Source: JADJXM01 sp937967285
Lineage (GTDB): Bacteria; Acidobacteriota; Blastocatellia; RBC074
Assembly: GCA_050249535.1 (NCBI GenBank)
Contig: JBFWQI010000018.1
Location: 1-64,000, forward strand
DNA: 64,000 nt
Direction: 5' to 3'
Position 1 is the stretch's first letter. Every line of letters begins with the position of its first letter. Position numbers and translations under genes: made by a program. Under the pieces are notes generated by a model. That model was given only the letters and a program-made list of their open reading frames with translations, was not told where the DNA came from and did not search any database. Below, one piece after another: positions 36,922-54,732 of this stretch.

Positions 36922-38613
36922 ATGTGTAATAAAACTGCCCTGCATCTATTAATCATGTCGCTGATCCTGATGCTGCCGGCGACGGTCAGGTCGCAGGAGC
37001 TGAAGCCGGTGCCGATGAATCCGGGGCCGCTTGGTCCGGCGGGTAATCTGGTGCTGGTGCCGATCGACGACCGCCCGGCGGTCGGACAGTTCGCGCAGAT
37101 GATCGGCGAGGTGGCGGACCACAGGGTGACGATGCCTCCGCCGGAGATGCTCGGCCGCTTCACGGAGCCGGGCGATACGGCGGCGATCGAATCGTGGCTC
37201 AGGTCGCAGGACTATTCGAAGGTCGACGCGCTGATCGTCTCGGTCGACATGCTGGCGTTCGGCGGACTGGTCGCCTCGCGAGTCGACCGGACGACTTATG
37301 AAGACGCGGCGAAACGGCTCGGGTTTTTCAGGTGGTTCAAGTCGAAATATCCGAAGGTGCCGGTTTACGCCTTCAGCGTGATCATGCGCGTCGCGCCGAC
37401 GGCGACGGCGCGGACGCGCGGGACACACGACAAGCTGGCGCGGTGGGCCGAATTGAAGGACCGTGCGCCGAAGTCCGGCGACCCTGCGCTGGCGGCCGAA
37501 CTGATCGCGCTCTCGGACGATCTCGGTTCGGCTGTAACCGACGGCTATCTTTCGGCGAGACGCAGGAACCTGAGGATCAATCTGGCGATGATCGATCAGG
37601 TCAGGGAGAAGGCGATCGACGAGTTGATCTTTTTGCAGGACGACGCTCGCGAGTTCGGGCTGCACAGGCAGGACCAGGCGGCGATTCGTGCCCGGCTGAG
37701 TGAGACGGGGCTCGAATCGCGGGTGCCGATCTACAACGGCACCGACGAGGGATCGGCTTCGCTGGTCAGCCGCGCGGTCCTCGATAAATTCAGTCGCAAG
37801 CTGAGAGTCGCCGTCATCTATTCATCCGAAAAATCCCGCGAGATCATTGCGCCGTATGAGGACCATCGGCTCGAATTCACGGTCGAGAGCCAGATCCGTG
37901 CGGCGGGCGGCATTCCGGTCAGCGAGTATGACGAATCGGACTATCGACTTTTCGTCAATGCGCCGGGGACTGACGATGAGGAGTTCTCGATCTTTCTCGG
38001 GAAGATGATCAAAGAGCTCAAGGAGACGCGGCAGATCGCCCTGGCCGACGTGCTCTTTCCTCCGCCGCATCGCAGCGGCGCGGACGAGCGGATCATCGAA
38101 GCGCTGAAGAAAGAGAAGCTCTTCACCCGTTTCGCCGGTTACGCGGCGTGGAATACGGCCGGCAATGCTCTGGGGACGGCCATTCCGCACGCGAATATGA
38201 GGGTCTTCTTCCGGACGAAGCTCAACGACAGGCCGGACCGGGCGGCGCGGGCAGAGGCCGCGCATCTCGAATTCCTGCTCAACCGGTTCGCCGGCGATTA
38301 CCTCTATCACGATATCGTCCGGCCGGAGGTCAACGAGAACCTGCGGCGCGGAGACTCAACGATCACATACGAATTGACTCCGGAAGTCTACGAGCGCGTC
38401 AATCGCGAGGTCGAGGAGAAGCTGCGCGCCCGGACCGTCGCCTTCTTCGACCGATATTTCAAAGGCGAGAAGCGGCTGCTGGCGATCTATCGCGGCGCCG
38501 AGCGGACGATCACCGTCAACGGTCTGAGCCGGCTGAAGATCCATCTGCCGTGGTCGCGGACATTCGAGGTGGTGATCGAACAGAAACTGGATTACACGAC
38601 GAACCTGCCCTGA
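36922..38613 (+). CDS. Exported DUF4127 family protein
   Basis: The 563-residue protein has a signal peptide (LLIMSLILMLPATVRSQ) and the DUF4127 pattern LVLVPIDDRPA near residue 45, ALIVSVDMLAFGGLVASR, and conserved His/Arg-rich stretches (RTRGTHDKLARW). The biochemical role of DUF4127 is unknown; LVPxDDRP and the fold suggest a sugar- or peptide-acting enzyme. The permease follows with 1 nt between stop and start, so the two are cotranscribed and probably act on one substrate, followed by the hydantoinase/oxoprolinase homologue. Confidence 0.83.
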   Translation: MCNKTALHLLIMSLILMLPATVRSQELKPVPMNPGPLGPAGNLVLVPIDDRPAVGQFAQMIGEVADHRVTMPPPEMLGRFTEPGDTAAIESWLRSQDYSKVDALIVSVDMLAFGGLVASRVDRTTYEDAAKRLGFFRWFKSKYPKVPVYAFSVIMRVAPTATARTRGTHDKLARWAELKDRAPKSGDPALAAELIALSDDLGSAVTDGYLSARRRNLRINLAMIDQVREKAIDELIFLQDDAREFGLHRQDQAAIRARLSETGLESRVPIYNGTDEGSASLVSRAVLDKFSRKLRVAVIYSSEKSREIIAPYEDHRLEFTVESQIRAAGGIPVSEYDESDYRLFVNAPGTDDEEFSIFLGKMIKELKETRQIALADVLFPPPHRSGADERIIEALKKEKLFTRFAGYAAWNTAGNALGTAIPHANMRVFFRTKLNDRPDRAARAEAAHLEFLLNRFAGDYLYHDIVRPEVNENLRRGDSTITYELTPEVYERVNREVEEKLRARTVAFFDRYFKGEKRLLAIYRGAERTITVNGLSRLKIHLPWSRTFEVVIEQKLDYTTNLP

Positions 38614-38614
38614 T

Positions 38615-39961
38615 ATGACAGCATTTCTGATCGTTCTGATCTTCATTGTATTCGCGGCTCTGATGATTTCGAGGAAGGTGCCGGCGATACTGGCGGTGCC
38701 GGCGATGGCGATTCTGATCGCGGCGGCGGCGGGGACTCCGCTGCGGACGATCCTCGACGGAGTGATAAAGGACGGCGCGGTGCGACTGGCCGAAGCGTAT
38801 CTGATGGTCTTCGCGGGGGCGATGCTGGGGCGTGTGGTGATCCAGACAGGGATCGCCGAAGGTTTCATCAAGCGCGCGGCGGAGTTCGGCGGGGACAGGC
38901 CGCTGGCGGTGGCGATCACGCTGATGGCGGCGATCGCGCTGCTCTTCACGACGCTCTTCGGACTCGGCGCGGTGATCATGGTCGGAGGGCTGGCGCTGCC
39001 GATCATGCTCAGTCTCGGTGTTCCGCGCAGGCTGACGGCGGTGCTCTTCCTGCTCGCATTCGCGCTCGGGCTGATCTTCAACATCGCCAACTGGGGCTTC
39101 TACCAGAAGGCGCTCAATCTCGATCCGCAGACGATCAGGGTCTTCGCCTCGGTGCTCGCGGTGATCGACGCACTGGCGATCGGAGTCTTCCTCTTCATCG
39201 CCTCGCGCCGGATGAAGAGATACGGCGCGTGGGCTGTGAAAATCGAAGAGGAGGAACCGGCCGCCAGGCCGTCGGTCCCGCTGATCGCGCTGGCCGTGCC
39301 GCTGATCCCGCTCATTCTGCATCTCGGACTCGGCTGGACGGCGCTGGTCAAAGTCGGCGGATTGCTCGGCTTGAGCGCTCAGATCGAATCGATGCCGGAA
39401 CTGCTCAGGACGCTGCTGCAGAGCTGGAACGTGATTCCCGCCTTTCTGGCCGGCGCAGTGATCGGCGCGCTGATCGTGCGCCCGCGAGAGATCGTTCAGC
39501 AGCTTTCAAGCGCATCCGTGCGGGGCTTGGAGGACGTCGCCCCGGCGATCATTCTGATGATCGGCATCGGGATGCTGCTCAATGCGACGACGCTGCCGGC
39601 GGTCAGAGGTGCGCTCGAACCGTTCATCGCCTCGATCAACTTCCGCTCACCGCTCGTCTACATCCTCTTCTTCGGACTGCTCTCGCCGCTCTCGCTCTAC
39701 CGCGGGCCGCTCAATCCCTACGGCATCGGCATCGGCGTCTACACTCTGATCAGCACGCTCGGGCTGCTGCCTCCGCAGGCGCTGCTGGCCGCCGCGCTGA
39801 GCGTCGCTCAGGTCCAGAGCGCATGCGACCCGACCAACACTCAGAACGTCTGGGTCGCCAACTACGTCGGAATCCGCGTCGAGGAGATCACGCGCGAAAC
39901 GATCTTCTACAAGATGGCCGTCTGCGTGGCCGGACTCGTCGCGGGCAGTCTGATGTATCTG

Positions 39962-39967
<6 letters not shown>
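38615..39967 (+). CDS. Ion-transporter-superfamily permease (CitM/GntP/Dcu-like)
   Basis: The 450-residue protein has 11-12 hydrophobic segments and a two-fold repeated arrangement with conserved NWGFYQK and QVQSACDPTNTQN hairpin regions typical of IT-superfamily carboxylate transporters. It likely imports a small organic acid or modified amino acid. It is tightly coupled to the DUF4127 gene. Its stop codon (39965-39967) lies at the first base of a duplicated CTGGAAA repeat element. Confidence 0.82.
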
Positions 39968-43721
<3,754 letters not shown>

Positions 43722-43722
<1 letters not shown>

Positions 43723-44282
43723 TGAAGCGATTCTCAGCGACACAGAATTTCACCGTCCTGTCGGACCTGATGAGGCTCTTTTCGGATGCTGACGAGATCG
43801 TTTACAGGTCCTTCTGCGATCTCGAGCCGGATGAGATAGCCACGCTCTGCAGGGATGCCCGGCGGCTCGCCTCTCACGTCAGGCTGCGTAATCCCGGCAG
43901 GAAGATGACCGATATCGTTCGCGATTACGGCGTCAGCGTTCGGCGCGAGGACTGGGAGACGCCCGGCATCCTCTTCTTCGCCGAATGCGAGATGTCGCCT
44001 CCGCTGATCAGGCTCAACACCGGAACCATCTCCGCTTTGGCCGGTCTGATGAGGCTCTGGGCGCCGGAGAGCGATCTGCACTGGTTTTCGGACGAGACGA
44101 TCTCAGAGGTCGCCACGGCGCATGAGTTGTCGCACATCCTCGATCCGGCACGCTCGCCGAAGACACGGGAGCTCCACGCGCACGCGTTCGCACGCGAGGC
44201 GACGGGCCTGCCTTTCTCGCCGCTGCTCTACGACGATCTGCTCCAGCGAATGTCGAAAGGGAGCGAACCTTTCCGGCGATGA
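43722..44282 (+). CDS. HExxH zinc metalloprotease-like protein
   Basis: The 186-residue protein has HELSHIL (HExxH, about residue 134) with a later conserved-looking ELHAHAFAREATGLP that could supply the third ligand, similar to ImmA/IrrE-type minimal peptidases. It lacks a signal peptide. Start ATG 43722 overlaps the previous stop (TGATG) and its own stop overlaps the next start (ATGA), so all three genes are coupled. Substrate unknown. Confidence 0.7.
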
Positions 44283-45241
44283 GATTCTTTCTCGGAATTG
44301 ACGGTGGACAGAGCCACACGGCTGCGCTGGTGGCCGACGAGAGCGGCCGTATTCTCGGGCGCGGCGGCGCCGGGCCGTCGAACCATACGCGCGAGCCGGG
44401 CGGCAGGGAGCGGCTGATCGAGGCGGTGACGAGATCCGCCGGCGGGGCGCTATCGGAAGCAGGCATCTGCGTCAGGCGTCTCAGCGACTTCCGATTTCTA
44501 AGCGCACACCTTGCCTTGACCGGCGAGCCTGCCGACAAGATCGAGATCGTGCGAGAGATTCTGCAGGCCGACCATCTGGAGGTTGCGCACGATGCGCCGG
44601 CGGCTCTGGCCGGTGCTCTCGCCGGCGAGCCCGGCGTCATCGTCCTTGCGGGGACCGGATCGGTCGCCTGCGGCAGGGCAATCGACGGCCGATTCGTCAG
44701 GGTCGGCGGACACGGGTACCTCTTCGACGATCGCGGCAGCGCCTTTGCCATCGCCCGCGACGCGCTCTCCGCAGCGCTCTCCGACCGGGACCGCGGTCTC
44801 AGCGGCGAACTGGCCACTGAACTGACAGCCTTTTTTGACCGGCCGGATATCGGCGCGATCGCCCAGGATGTGTACGCCGGTGTCATCTCGCGGGATGCGC
44901 TGGCAGGCTTCGCCGCCCGCGTCGGATCGCTCGCCGAAGCCGGCTCGGAGCAGGCCCGGATTATCATCTACCGCGCAGCGGACGATCTGGCGCAACTGGC
45001 CGTTACCGTCGCCGGTCGGCTCGATGATCCTCAGGCGGAACTTCGCGTCTCATACGGCGGAGGAGTCTTCAGAAGCGCGCTGCTGATGGAGCGGTTCCGC
45101 GCCCTGGTCGAAGCTGCCGTACCCGGCGCAAGGATTGTTCCTCCGCGTTTCGGACCCGACGTCGGCGCGCTGCTGCTCGCCTTCAAGCTGGCAGGCAGAA
45201 CGATTACTCCCGAATTGTTTGGATATATTTTGCAATCGTAA
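44279..45241 (+). CDS. BadF/BadG-family sugar kinase (N-acetylglucosamine kinase-like)
   Basis: The 320-residue protein has the ASKHA ATPase phosphate motifs FLGIDGGQSHTAALVAD, LAGTGSVACGR and GGHGYLFDDRGSAFAIAR, and SYGGGVF near the end, matching the eukaryotic-type N-acetylglucosamine kinase branch of the BadF/BadG family. It likely phosphorylates an amino sugar. With NanE downstream it suggests N-acetylmannosamine/N-acetylglucosamine use. It is coupled by ATGA to the HExxH gene. Confidence 0.85.
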   Translation: MRFFLGIDGGQSHTAALVADESGRILGRGGAGPSNHTREPGGRERLIEAVTRSAGGALSEAGICVRRLSDFRFLSAHLALTGEPADKIEIVREILQADHLEVAHDAPAALAGALAGEPGVIVLAGTGSVACGRAIDGRFVRVGGHGYLFDDRGSAFAIARDALSAALSDRDRGLSGELATELTAFFDRPDIGAIAQDVYAGVISRDALAGFAARVGSLAEAGSEQARIIIYRAADDLAQLAVTVAGRLDDPQAELRVSYGGGVFRSALLMERFRALVEAAVPGARIVPPRFGPDVGALLLAFKLAGRTITPELFGYILQS

Positions 45242-45254
45242 CGGGGAAATGTTT

Positions 45255-45395
45255 TTAGACAGGATTTACAGGATTTGACAGGATTTACAGGATTGCTTCA
45301 GGGATATGAAGCGACTTTTCATCCTCAAAATTCCATGCAGGTGATATTGAATCCTCCAAAATAATCCTGTAAATCCTGTCAATCCTGTCGAAAAA
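45255..45395. repeat. ACAGGATTT-family two-arm repeat element
   Basis: Left arm 45259-45293 (GACAGGATTTACAGGATTTG) and opposed right arm 45363-45391 (AATCCTGTAAATCCTGTC) enclose about 70 bp. It lies in the gap between the kinase and NanE genes. Confidence 0.88.
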
Positions 45396-45438
45396 CTCTT
45401 CATCCACTGGCTGAGAAGTTACTTGCATTCATGAATTT

Positions 45439-46134
45439 ATGACGAACCGCTCACTGATCGAATCGCTGCGCGGCGGCCTGATCGTCTCCTGTCAGGCGCC
45501 GGCCGGCTCTCCGCTGCACGATCCTTACGTCATCGCGCGCATGGCCCTGACCGCCGAACTGAACGGAGCGGTCGGCGTCCGCATCGATTCTCCCGGGCAC
45601 ATCGCTGCGACGCGGGCGCTGGTCTCCCGCCCGATCATCGGCATTCACAAGGTCGTCCGGCCCGGCTCAGATGTCTACATCACACCCGTCTTCGATGACG
45701 CCTCCGGCGTCGCAGCGGCCGGCGCGGAGATCATCGCCGTGGATGCGACCGACCGGCCGCGCCCTGACGGTGGAGACGTCCCGTCGCTCATCCGCCGGAT
45801 CGCTGACGATCTGAGACTGCCCGTCATGGCCGATATCGCCACCTTCGACGAGGGCTTGCGGGCCGCCGACTGCGGAGCGGCGCTGGTCGCCACGACGCTC
45901 TGCGGGTACACCGCCGGAACCCGCGGAGCCTCGCTCCCCGCGATCGGGCTCGTCGAAAAACTCGCATCAAAACTATCCATCCCGGTCATCTGCGAGGGCG
46001 GCGTCTCATCGCCGGAGCAGCTTCAAATGGCGCTCGATGCGGGCGCTCACGCCGTCGTCGTCGGCGGCGCCATCACCGGAATCGACCAGCTCGTCCGAAA
46101 ATTCGCCCCCGTTGTTCAAAAAAAGACGGATTGA
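45439..46134 (+). CDS. nanE: N-acetylmannosamine-6-phosphate 2-epimerase
   Basis: NanE converts ManNAc-6-P to GlcNAc-6-P. The 231-residue TIM-barrel protein has the family blocks LIVSCQAPAGSPLHDP, IIGIHKVVRPGSDVYITP, IIAVDATDRPRP, VMADIATFDEGLRAADCGAALVATTLCGYT and ICEGGVSSPEQLQMALDAGAHAVVVGGAITG, containing the catalytic Lys in GIHK. It lies downstream of a sugar kinase that could make its substrate. NagA/NagB and NanA are not in the window. Confidence 0.95.
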   Translation: MTNRSLIESLRGGLIVSCQAPAGSPLHDPYVIARMALTAELNGAVGVRIDSPGHIAATRALVSRPIIGIHKVVRPGSDVYITPVFDDASGVAAAGAEIIAVDATDRPRPDGGDVPSLIRRIADDLRLPVMADIATFDEGLRAADCGAALVATTLCGYTAGTRGASLPAIGLVEKLASKLSIPVICEGGVSSPEQLQMALDAGAHAVVVGGAITGIDQLVRKFAPVVQKKTD

Positions 46135-46447
46135 AACAATCGCCCTCTTTGGGTATGATGATTCAGACAAGTTCTCAACTCTCCTTCGCCTTCTGGACAT
46201 TCGCCGGATTTTATCTGTACTGGATATGGGCAGAAAATAATTCAACGTTCGGATTTGAAACCATTATCAATCATGAAACGTCGATCAGGGCACAGGAACA
46301 TCATGAATATCTTGGTGAAAGTTAACGATCAGAGAACACAACCGGGCAGAGCGGAGATTCATCAAAAGTACGTCTTGCGAGAGAGCCTGAACTGATGGCT
46401 TTGAGCAATCGGAGATTTGGATTGAGTGAGGCAGTAAAAAGGAGACT
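46135..46447. other. 313-bp AT-rich intergenic region
   Basis: Nothing coding or structured was found. A strong SD (AAAAAGGAG) at its end belongs to the AAA ATPase gene. Confidence 0.4.
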
Positions 46448-47647
<1,200 letters not shown>

Positions 47648-47656
47648 CTGGAAACA

Positions 47657-47986
47657 TTATCCCAACAGTCCTTCATCCACTTCGACTTCCATTCTCAGCA
47701 GCGCTGAGCTGAGCGTCTTGCCCTGCGGATCGGTCTTGAGCGAGACCGTTCCGCCGCCGCCGAGGCTCTGATGCAGCAGAAAATTGAGGGCCATCAGATT
47801 CGGCAGCTCGAAGCGCTGGACCTCGCCTTTGCAGATCCCCTTGAAATGCTCCCTGACGCGTGCAGCGGTCACCTGATCCGCGATCACCGGATAAAACTCC
47901 GGTTTCCGGGCGATGAGCCCGATATTTGCCGTGTCTCCCTTGTCCCCCGAACGGGCGTGCGCGATCTTCAATAGCTGTACTTTCAT
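47657..47986 (-). CDS. AtuA-related small protein
   Basis: The 109-residue protein resembles the C-terminal ferredoxin-like domain of AtuA/DUF1446 proteins of acyclic terpene use: LLKIAHARSGDKGDTANIGLIAR, then NLMALNFLLHQSLGGGGTVSL. Here the domain is a separate gene; the larger AtuA partner is not in the window. It begins 4 nt after the MBL-fold gene stop and is probably cotranscribed with it. Function unknown. Confidence 0.78.
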   Translation of the reverse strand: MKVQLLKIAHARSGDKGDTANIGLIARKPEFYPVIADQVTAARVREHFKGICKGEVQRFELPNLMALNFLLHQSLGGGGTVSLKTDPQGKTLSSALLRMEVEVDEGLLG

Positions 47987-47990
47987 ATCG

Positions 47991-49043
47991 TTATTTTACC
48001 GGATAGCTGCGTTTGAACGAGTTGCGATGATTGGTCACGGTGAACTGTCTGCCGTCGACGCTGACGGAGATCATATTGCCGGCATCGTCTTTCTCATCGA
48101 GGTTGGCGATCATCTCCGGCGCGGCATTCTGCTCATCCGACGTCGTTACATTGCGATGGACCTGATAGAGATCCTTCAGCCCGGGCAGTTCGCGCAGCCA
48201 TTTGACCGTGTCGGGATGTCCGCCCTTGCGCGGCCCGTTGTTCATGATCGCAACCGTCGGATCGATGCTCCGCAGCATGGCCGGATTGTTGCTGATGTTC
48301 ATGCCGTGATGACCGACCTGGTAGAGGTCAACCTTGCCGATCAGATTGCGGGGGCAGATTAGTTTGTATTCGATATTCCAGGTCAGGTCGCCTGTGTCGA
48401 GAAAGTCGAAGCCGCCGTAGCGGAGCAGAAAGACGATGCTTCTTGAATTGTCCGACGGGTCGTCTTCCTTGAACTCGGCGGCCGCACAGCCCGTGTTGGC
48501 CTCCGCCATTCCGTCTTCTTTGACGACCTCGCGCCTGGCGGCCAGACAGTGCAACGTCACGGGCGGGGTTCCCTCGGCGCGTTTCAGACTGATCGAACTG
48601 CCGGGTTTGAGCGTTACCGAGCGCCCTTTCGTGACCGTGGTATATGCCTCGTACTTGCGCGCGAAGTCCCTGTCCTCGGGCAGATCGCTCATCGGGCCGT
48701 GATCGTAGAAGTTTCTGATCGTCACGCGCTCGGCCAGTTGCGGGACTCCGCCGTAATGGTCCGTGTGGTAATGCGTGATGATCAGGTGATCGATGGCTTC
48801 GATCCCCGCGGTCTTCATCGCTCTGACGATCCGTTCGGCGTCGCGTCCGTTGAAGCCGGGCCAGCCCGCATCGACCAGCACGGATTCGCCGGCCGGTGTG
48901 ACGATCAGCGTCGCTGCGCCGCCCTCGACGTCGATGTAATGTATCTCGAGCTGCCGCGGCGCGGCTCCGCCGGACCGCATCGCCGCTAGCCCGGAAATCG
49001 CCGTAATCGCCGTGAACATCAATACCAGGAATCGTCTCTTCAT
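47991..49043 (-). CDS. Exported MBL-fold hydrolase (ComEC-like beta-lactamase domain)
   Basis: The 350-residue protein has a signal peptide (FLVLMFTAITAISGLAAM), then a metallo-beta-lactamase fold: LEIHYIDVEGGAATLIV, metal site HYHTDHYGG (His91, His93, Asp95, His96), later His in VGHHGMNIS and Asp in FLDTGDLT. It resembles the stand-alone competence-type (ComEC/Rec2) MBL group and may cleave phosphodiesters outside the cytoplasm. Substrate unknown. Confidence 0.87.
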   Translation of the reverse strand: MKRRFLVLMFTAITAISGLAAMRSGGAAPRQLEIHYIDVEGGAATLIVTPAGESVLVDAGWPGFNGRDAERIVRAMKTAGIEAIDHLIITHYHTDHYGGVPQLAERVTIRNFYDHGPMSDLPEDRDFARKYEAYTTVTKGRSVTLKPGSSISLKRAEGTPPVTLHCLAARREVVKEDGMAEANTGCAAAEFKEDDPSDNSRSIVFLLRYGGFDFLDTGDLTWNIEYKLICPRNLIGKVDLYQVGHHGMNISNNPAMLRSIDPTVAIMNNGPRKGGHPDTVKWLRELPGLKDLYQVHRNVTTSDEQNAAPEMIANLDEKDDAGNMISVSVDGRQFTVTNHRNSFKRSYPVK

Positions 49044-49189
49044 CAGCTCTCCCGCCGTTATCGACCTTTATTGATAGTCATTAATAAACTATTCTTTCCC
49101 GAATGATAGTTGAGAAAGAAAACAAAAGGCAAAAGAAAGAAGGCCGCGCGGAGAATCGATCGCTCTGAGCGGTTTGGGAATCAGCCGGG

Positions 49190-50491
49190 ATGAACAGCAG
49201 AGATTCGGAGCAGACGATCAGGCTCAGCGATTATCGCTATCAGGGCGAGGTGTTCTCTCTGGTTCTGACGATGATGATCATCGCCACGATCTACGGTCTC
49301 GTAACCTTCTTCTTCCCTTCGGACTGGTCCTCGACGATCAAGACGCTGCTCATCACCGCGGCCGGTCTCGGCGTCTACATCACATCGGTCAAGCTGCAAC
49401 AGCGCGCGGCTTTCGGAACGATGGTCAGAGTGGGGCCGCGCCAGTTCCCCGAACTGCACGAATTGTCGCTCAAGGTCTGCCAGCGCCTGTCGAGCCAGCC
49501 TGTCACAGTCTATGTCAAACGCTCCTCCGAGATGAATATCTACACGCTCGGCCTGTGGCAGAAGCCGATCATCGTGCTCACCTCGTCGCTGGTCGATCAG
49601 ATGGAGCCGGAAAACCTGCAGTTCTTCATCGGCCGCGAGGTCGGGCATATTCAGGCGGGGCACACCTGGCTGAGGACGCTGCTCAAGCCGCTCGGCGCGG
49701 ACGTGCCGGTCATCGGCCGGCTGTTCAACAGCGTCATCTTCGGCGACTGGATCAACCGCGCGGAGTTCACCGCCGACCGCGCGGGGCTCATCGCCTGCCA
49801 GTCGCTGACCATCGCCGTCAGTACGATGCTCAAGTTCGGCGTCGGGCTCAAACTCTTCGAGAAACTGGATATCGGAGCATTTCTCGAACAGATCCACGAA
49901 GTGCGCAACGTCCGCGGCCACCTGACCGAGATCATCGCCGAGCAGCCCTATCTCACCCAGCGGATTCGGACGCTGATCAGATACGCGCTCTCCGACCGGT
50001 TCCAGGAACTGATCCACGAGAAGAAATCGCAGACACAGATCCTGCAATCGATCCCTGAAGCATTTCTGACATCGAAGCTCGTGCGCTTCGACATTCTCCA
50101 CGATGAGCAGCCTGAGGCGGCGGGCGATGTGGAACCCTCAACCGTCTTCGATCAGACCGGACAGCTTCAGGATCCGACCGACAATTCGTTCGATCCCCGA
50201 TTCACACTGACCGCTGAGGACGGCAGCGCGATCCATATCCTGCGCCGGCGATCGACCAGGCTCGGTCGCAACAAGGACAACGATATCGTCCTGACCAGCG
50301 AACGGGCCAGCAGATACCACGCCGAGATAGTCAGAAACGGAGATGAGGTCAGGCTGGTCGATCTCGAGAGCCGAAACGGCATCTGGGTCAACGGCGACCG
50401 CGTCGACAGCCAGATCGCCCTCAAAACCGGCGACCGTCTGAGCATCGGTCGCCAGGCGTTCATCTTCTCGATAACGGAGAAGGGAAAATAG
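49190..50491 (+). CDS. M48-like membrane protein with altered zinc site fused to FHA
   Basis: The 433-residue protein has two membrane helices (about 22-42 and 50-66), an M48-like domain (about 85-260) and a C-terminal FHA domain (about 350-425; RLGRNKDNDIVL, ERASRYHAEIV, ESRNGIWVNG). The zinc motif HExxH is changed to REVGH (Arg149, Glu150, His153) while the downstream ligand region EFTADRAG is kept, so it may be an inactive peptidase. The FHA domain would bind phosphothreonine in the cytoplasm. A second FHA protein is at 13859-16228. Confidence 0.82.
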   Translation: MNSRDSEQTIRLSDYRYQGEVFSLVLTMMIIATIYGLVTFFFPSDWSSTIKTLLITAAGLGVYITSVKLQQRAAFGTMVRVGPRQFPELHELSLKVCQRLSSQPVTVYVKRSSEMNIYTLGLWQKPIIVLTSSLVDQMEPENLQFFIGREVGHIQAGHTWLRTLLKPLGADVPVIGRLFNSVIFGDWINRAEFTADRAGLIACQSLTIAVSTMLKFGVGLKLFEKLDIGAFLEQIHEVRNVRGHLTEIIAEQPYLTQRIRTLIRYALSDRFQELIHEKKSQTQILQSIPEAFLTSKLVRFDILHDEQPEAAGDVEPSTVFDQTGQLQDPTDNSFDPRFTLTAEDGSAIHILRRRSTRLGRNKDNDIVLTSERASRYHAEIVRNGDEVRLVDLESRNGIWVNGDRVDSQIALKTGDRLSIGRQAFIFSITEKGK

Positions 50492-50828
50492 TTTCCAGTT
50501 GACGGTTTAGATACGAATCCCGAAAAATTTGTTAAATTGTTAACCTTGAACCGTCGATCAGTTCCGGAAGTGACCGGAAACTGGAAACGTGACGTAACTA
50601 CTCTGCTTACTGAGGAGGGTTATTTCGACAGGATTAACAGGATTTATCAGGATTTACAGGATTATGTTGAAAAATCTTGAGTCGGCTACAGGGAATTTCC
50701 GGGCATAAAGGCCACTTCGTAACCCTGAATCAATCCTGTAAATCCTGACAAATCCTGTTAATCCTGTCGAAATTTCACTTCTCCTCATCAGGCTGATAGT
50801 TACAACGAGACACTGGAAACTAACAATC
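50490..50828. repeat. Intergenic cluster of CTGGAAA and ACAGGATTT elements
   Basis: The gap holds a degenerate CTGGAAA pair (50491-50501 and 50575-50589), a full ACAGGATTT pair (50628-50664 and 50731-50771) and a single CTGGAAAC unit at 50812-50820 just before the GmhA start. Nothing else is seen. Confidence 0.8.
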
Positions 50829-51401
50829 ATGCAGGGCAGGATCAGAGAGATGGCCGAGGCGAGTCTCGGCGCCAAGCGGGATTTTTTCGAGCGTCACACG
50901 GCCGATGTCGAGCGCGTCGCGGTCGCGATCGTCGATGCAATCCGCGGCGGAGGCAAGCTGATGATCTTCGGCAACGGCGGATCGGCCGCGGATGCTCAGC
51001 ACATCGCCGCCGAACTGGCCTTCAAAATGGGCCGCGAGCGGGAACCGATTCCGGCGGTCGCGCTGACCACGGACACTTCTTTACTAACCGCGATCAGCAA
51101 CGACAAGTCGTTCGATCACGTCTTCTCACGCCAGATCCAGGCGATCGGGCGCAAAGGCGACATCGTTCTGGCCATCTCGACCAGCGGCAATTCGCCGAAC
51201 GTCATCGAGGCCGTCGAGCAGGCGCACAGGATGGAGATCGCAACGATCGGACTTCTCGGCGCCGGCGGCGGAAAGGTTGCTCAAATGGTCGATTACCCGC
51301 TCATCGTTCCGCACAACGAAACGCCACGCATCCAGGAGGTCCACATCACGATCAGCCATATCATCTGCCAGCTGATCGAGGATGAACTCTGCCCGGAATA
51401 A
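50829..51401 (+). CDS. gmhA: Sedoheptulose-7-phosphate isomerase (GmhA-like)
   Basis: The 190-residue SIS-domain protein has GNGGSAADAQHIAAELAFKMG (substrate phosphate loop), ALTTDTSLLTAISND, LAISTSGNSPN and the C-terminal EVHITISHIICQLIE, as in GmhA, which makes D-glycero-D-manno-heptose 7-phosphate for LPS core or surface glycans. DiaA, a close relative that binds DnaA, cannot be excluded, but the neighbour at 51418 and the sugar-phosphatase-like gene favour heptose metabolism. Confidence 0.85.
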   Translation: MQGRIREMAEASLGAKRDFFERHTADVERVAVAIVDAIRGGGKLMIFGNGGSAADAQHIAAELAFKMGREREPIPAVALTTDTSLLTAISNDKSFDHVFSRQIQAIGRKGDIVLAISTSGNSPNVIEAVEQAHRMEIATIGLLGAGGGKVAQMVDYPLIVPHNETPRIQEVHITISHIICQLIEDELCPE

Positions 51402-51417
51402 CCCCGGATTTTCCCAG

Positions 51418-52473
<1,056 letters not shown>

Positions 52474-52476
52474 CTT

Positions 52477-53262
<786 letters not shown>

Positions 53263-53281
53263 GCGGACGAATAATCCATCT

Positions 53282-54601
<1,320 letters not shown>

Positions 54602-54697
54602 CGACCGGTTCCCATCTTTTCTCGGACATTCTGTAATAACCACTCAGGCTGACATCATGCCTGCCTGTTACATCCCTGGCGGTGTTGGTTTTTTTCT

Positions 54698-54713
54698 TGA
54701 CAGTGCACTGTCA
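54698..54713. promoter_or_regulatory. Operator 1 of the TetR gene (perfect palindrome TGACAGTGCACTGTCA)
   Basis: The 16-bp perfect palindrome overlaps a TTGACA -35 match at 54697-54702. A second related site is centred 20 bp downstream, two DNA turns away. This is the usual arrangement for TetR-family autorepression. Confidence 0.7.
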
Positions 54714-54718
54714 TTTGT

Positions 54719-54732
54719 GGCAGTTTACTGTC
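54719..54732. promoter_or_regulatory. Operator 2 of the TetR gene (GGCAGTTTACTGTC)
   Basis: A degenerate copy of operator 1, ending directly before the proposed GTG start. TTTACT inside it could be the -10 element, though the spacing to TTGACA is long (21 bp). Confidence 0.55.

Noticed and set aside
54682..54732. Upstream GTG start for the TetR gene
   Set aside because: The added residues are translated from the operator palindromes and do not resemble a protein N-terminus.
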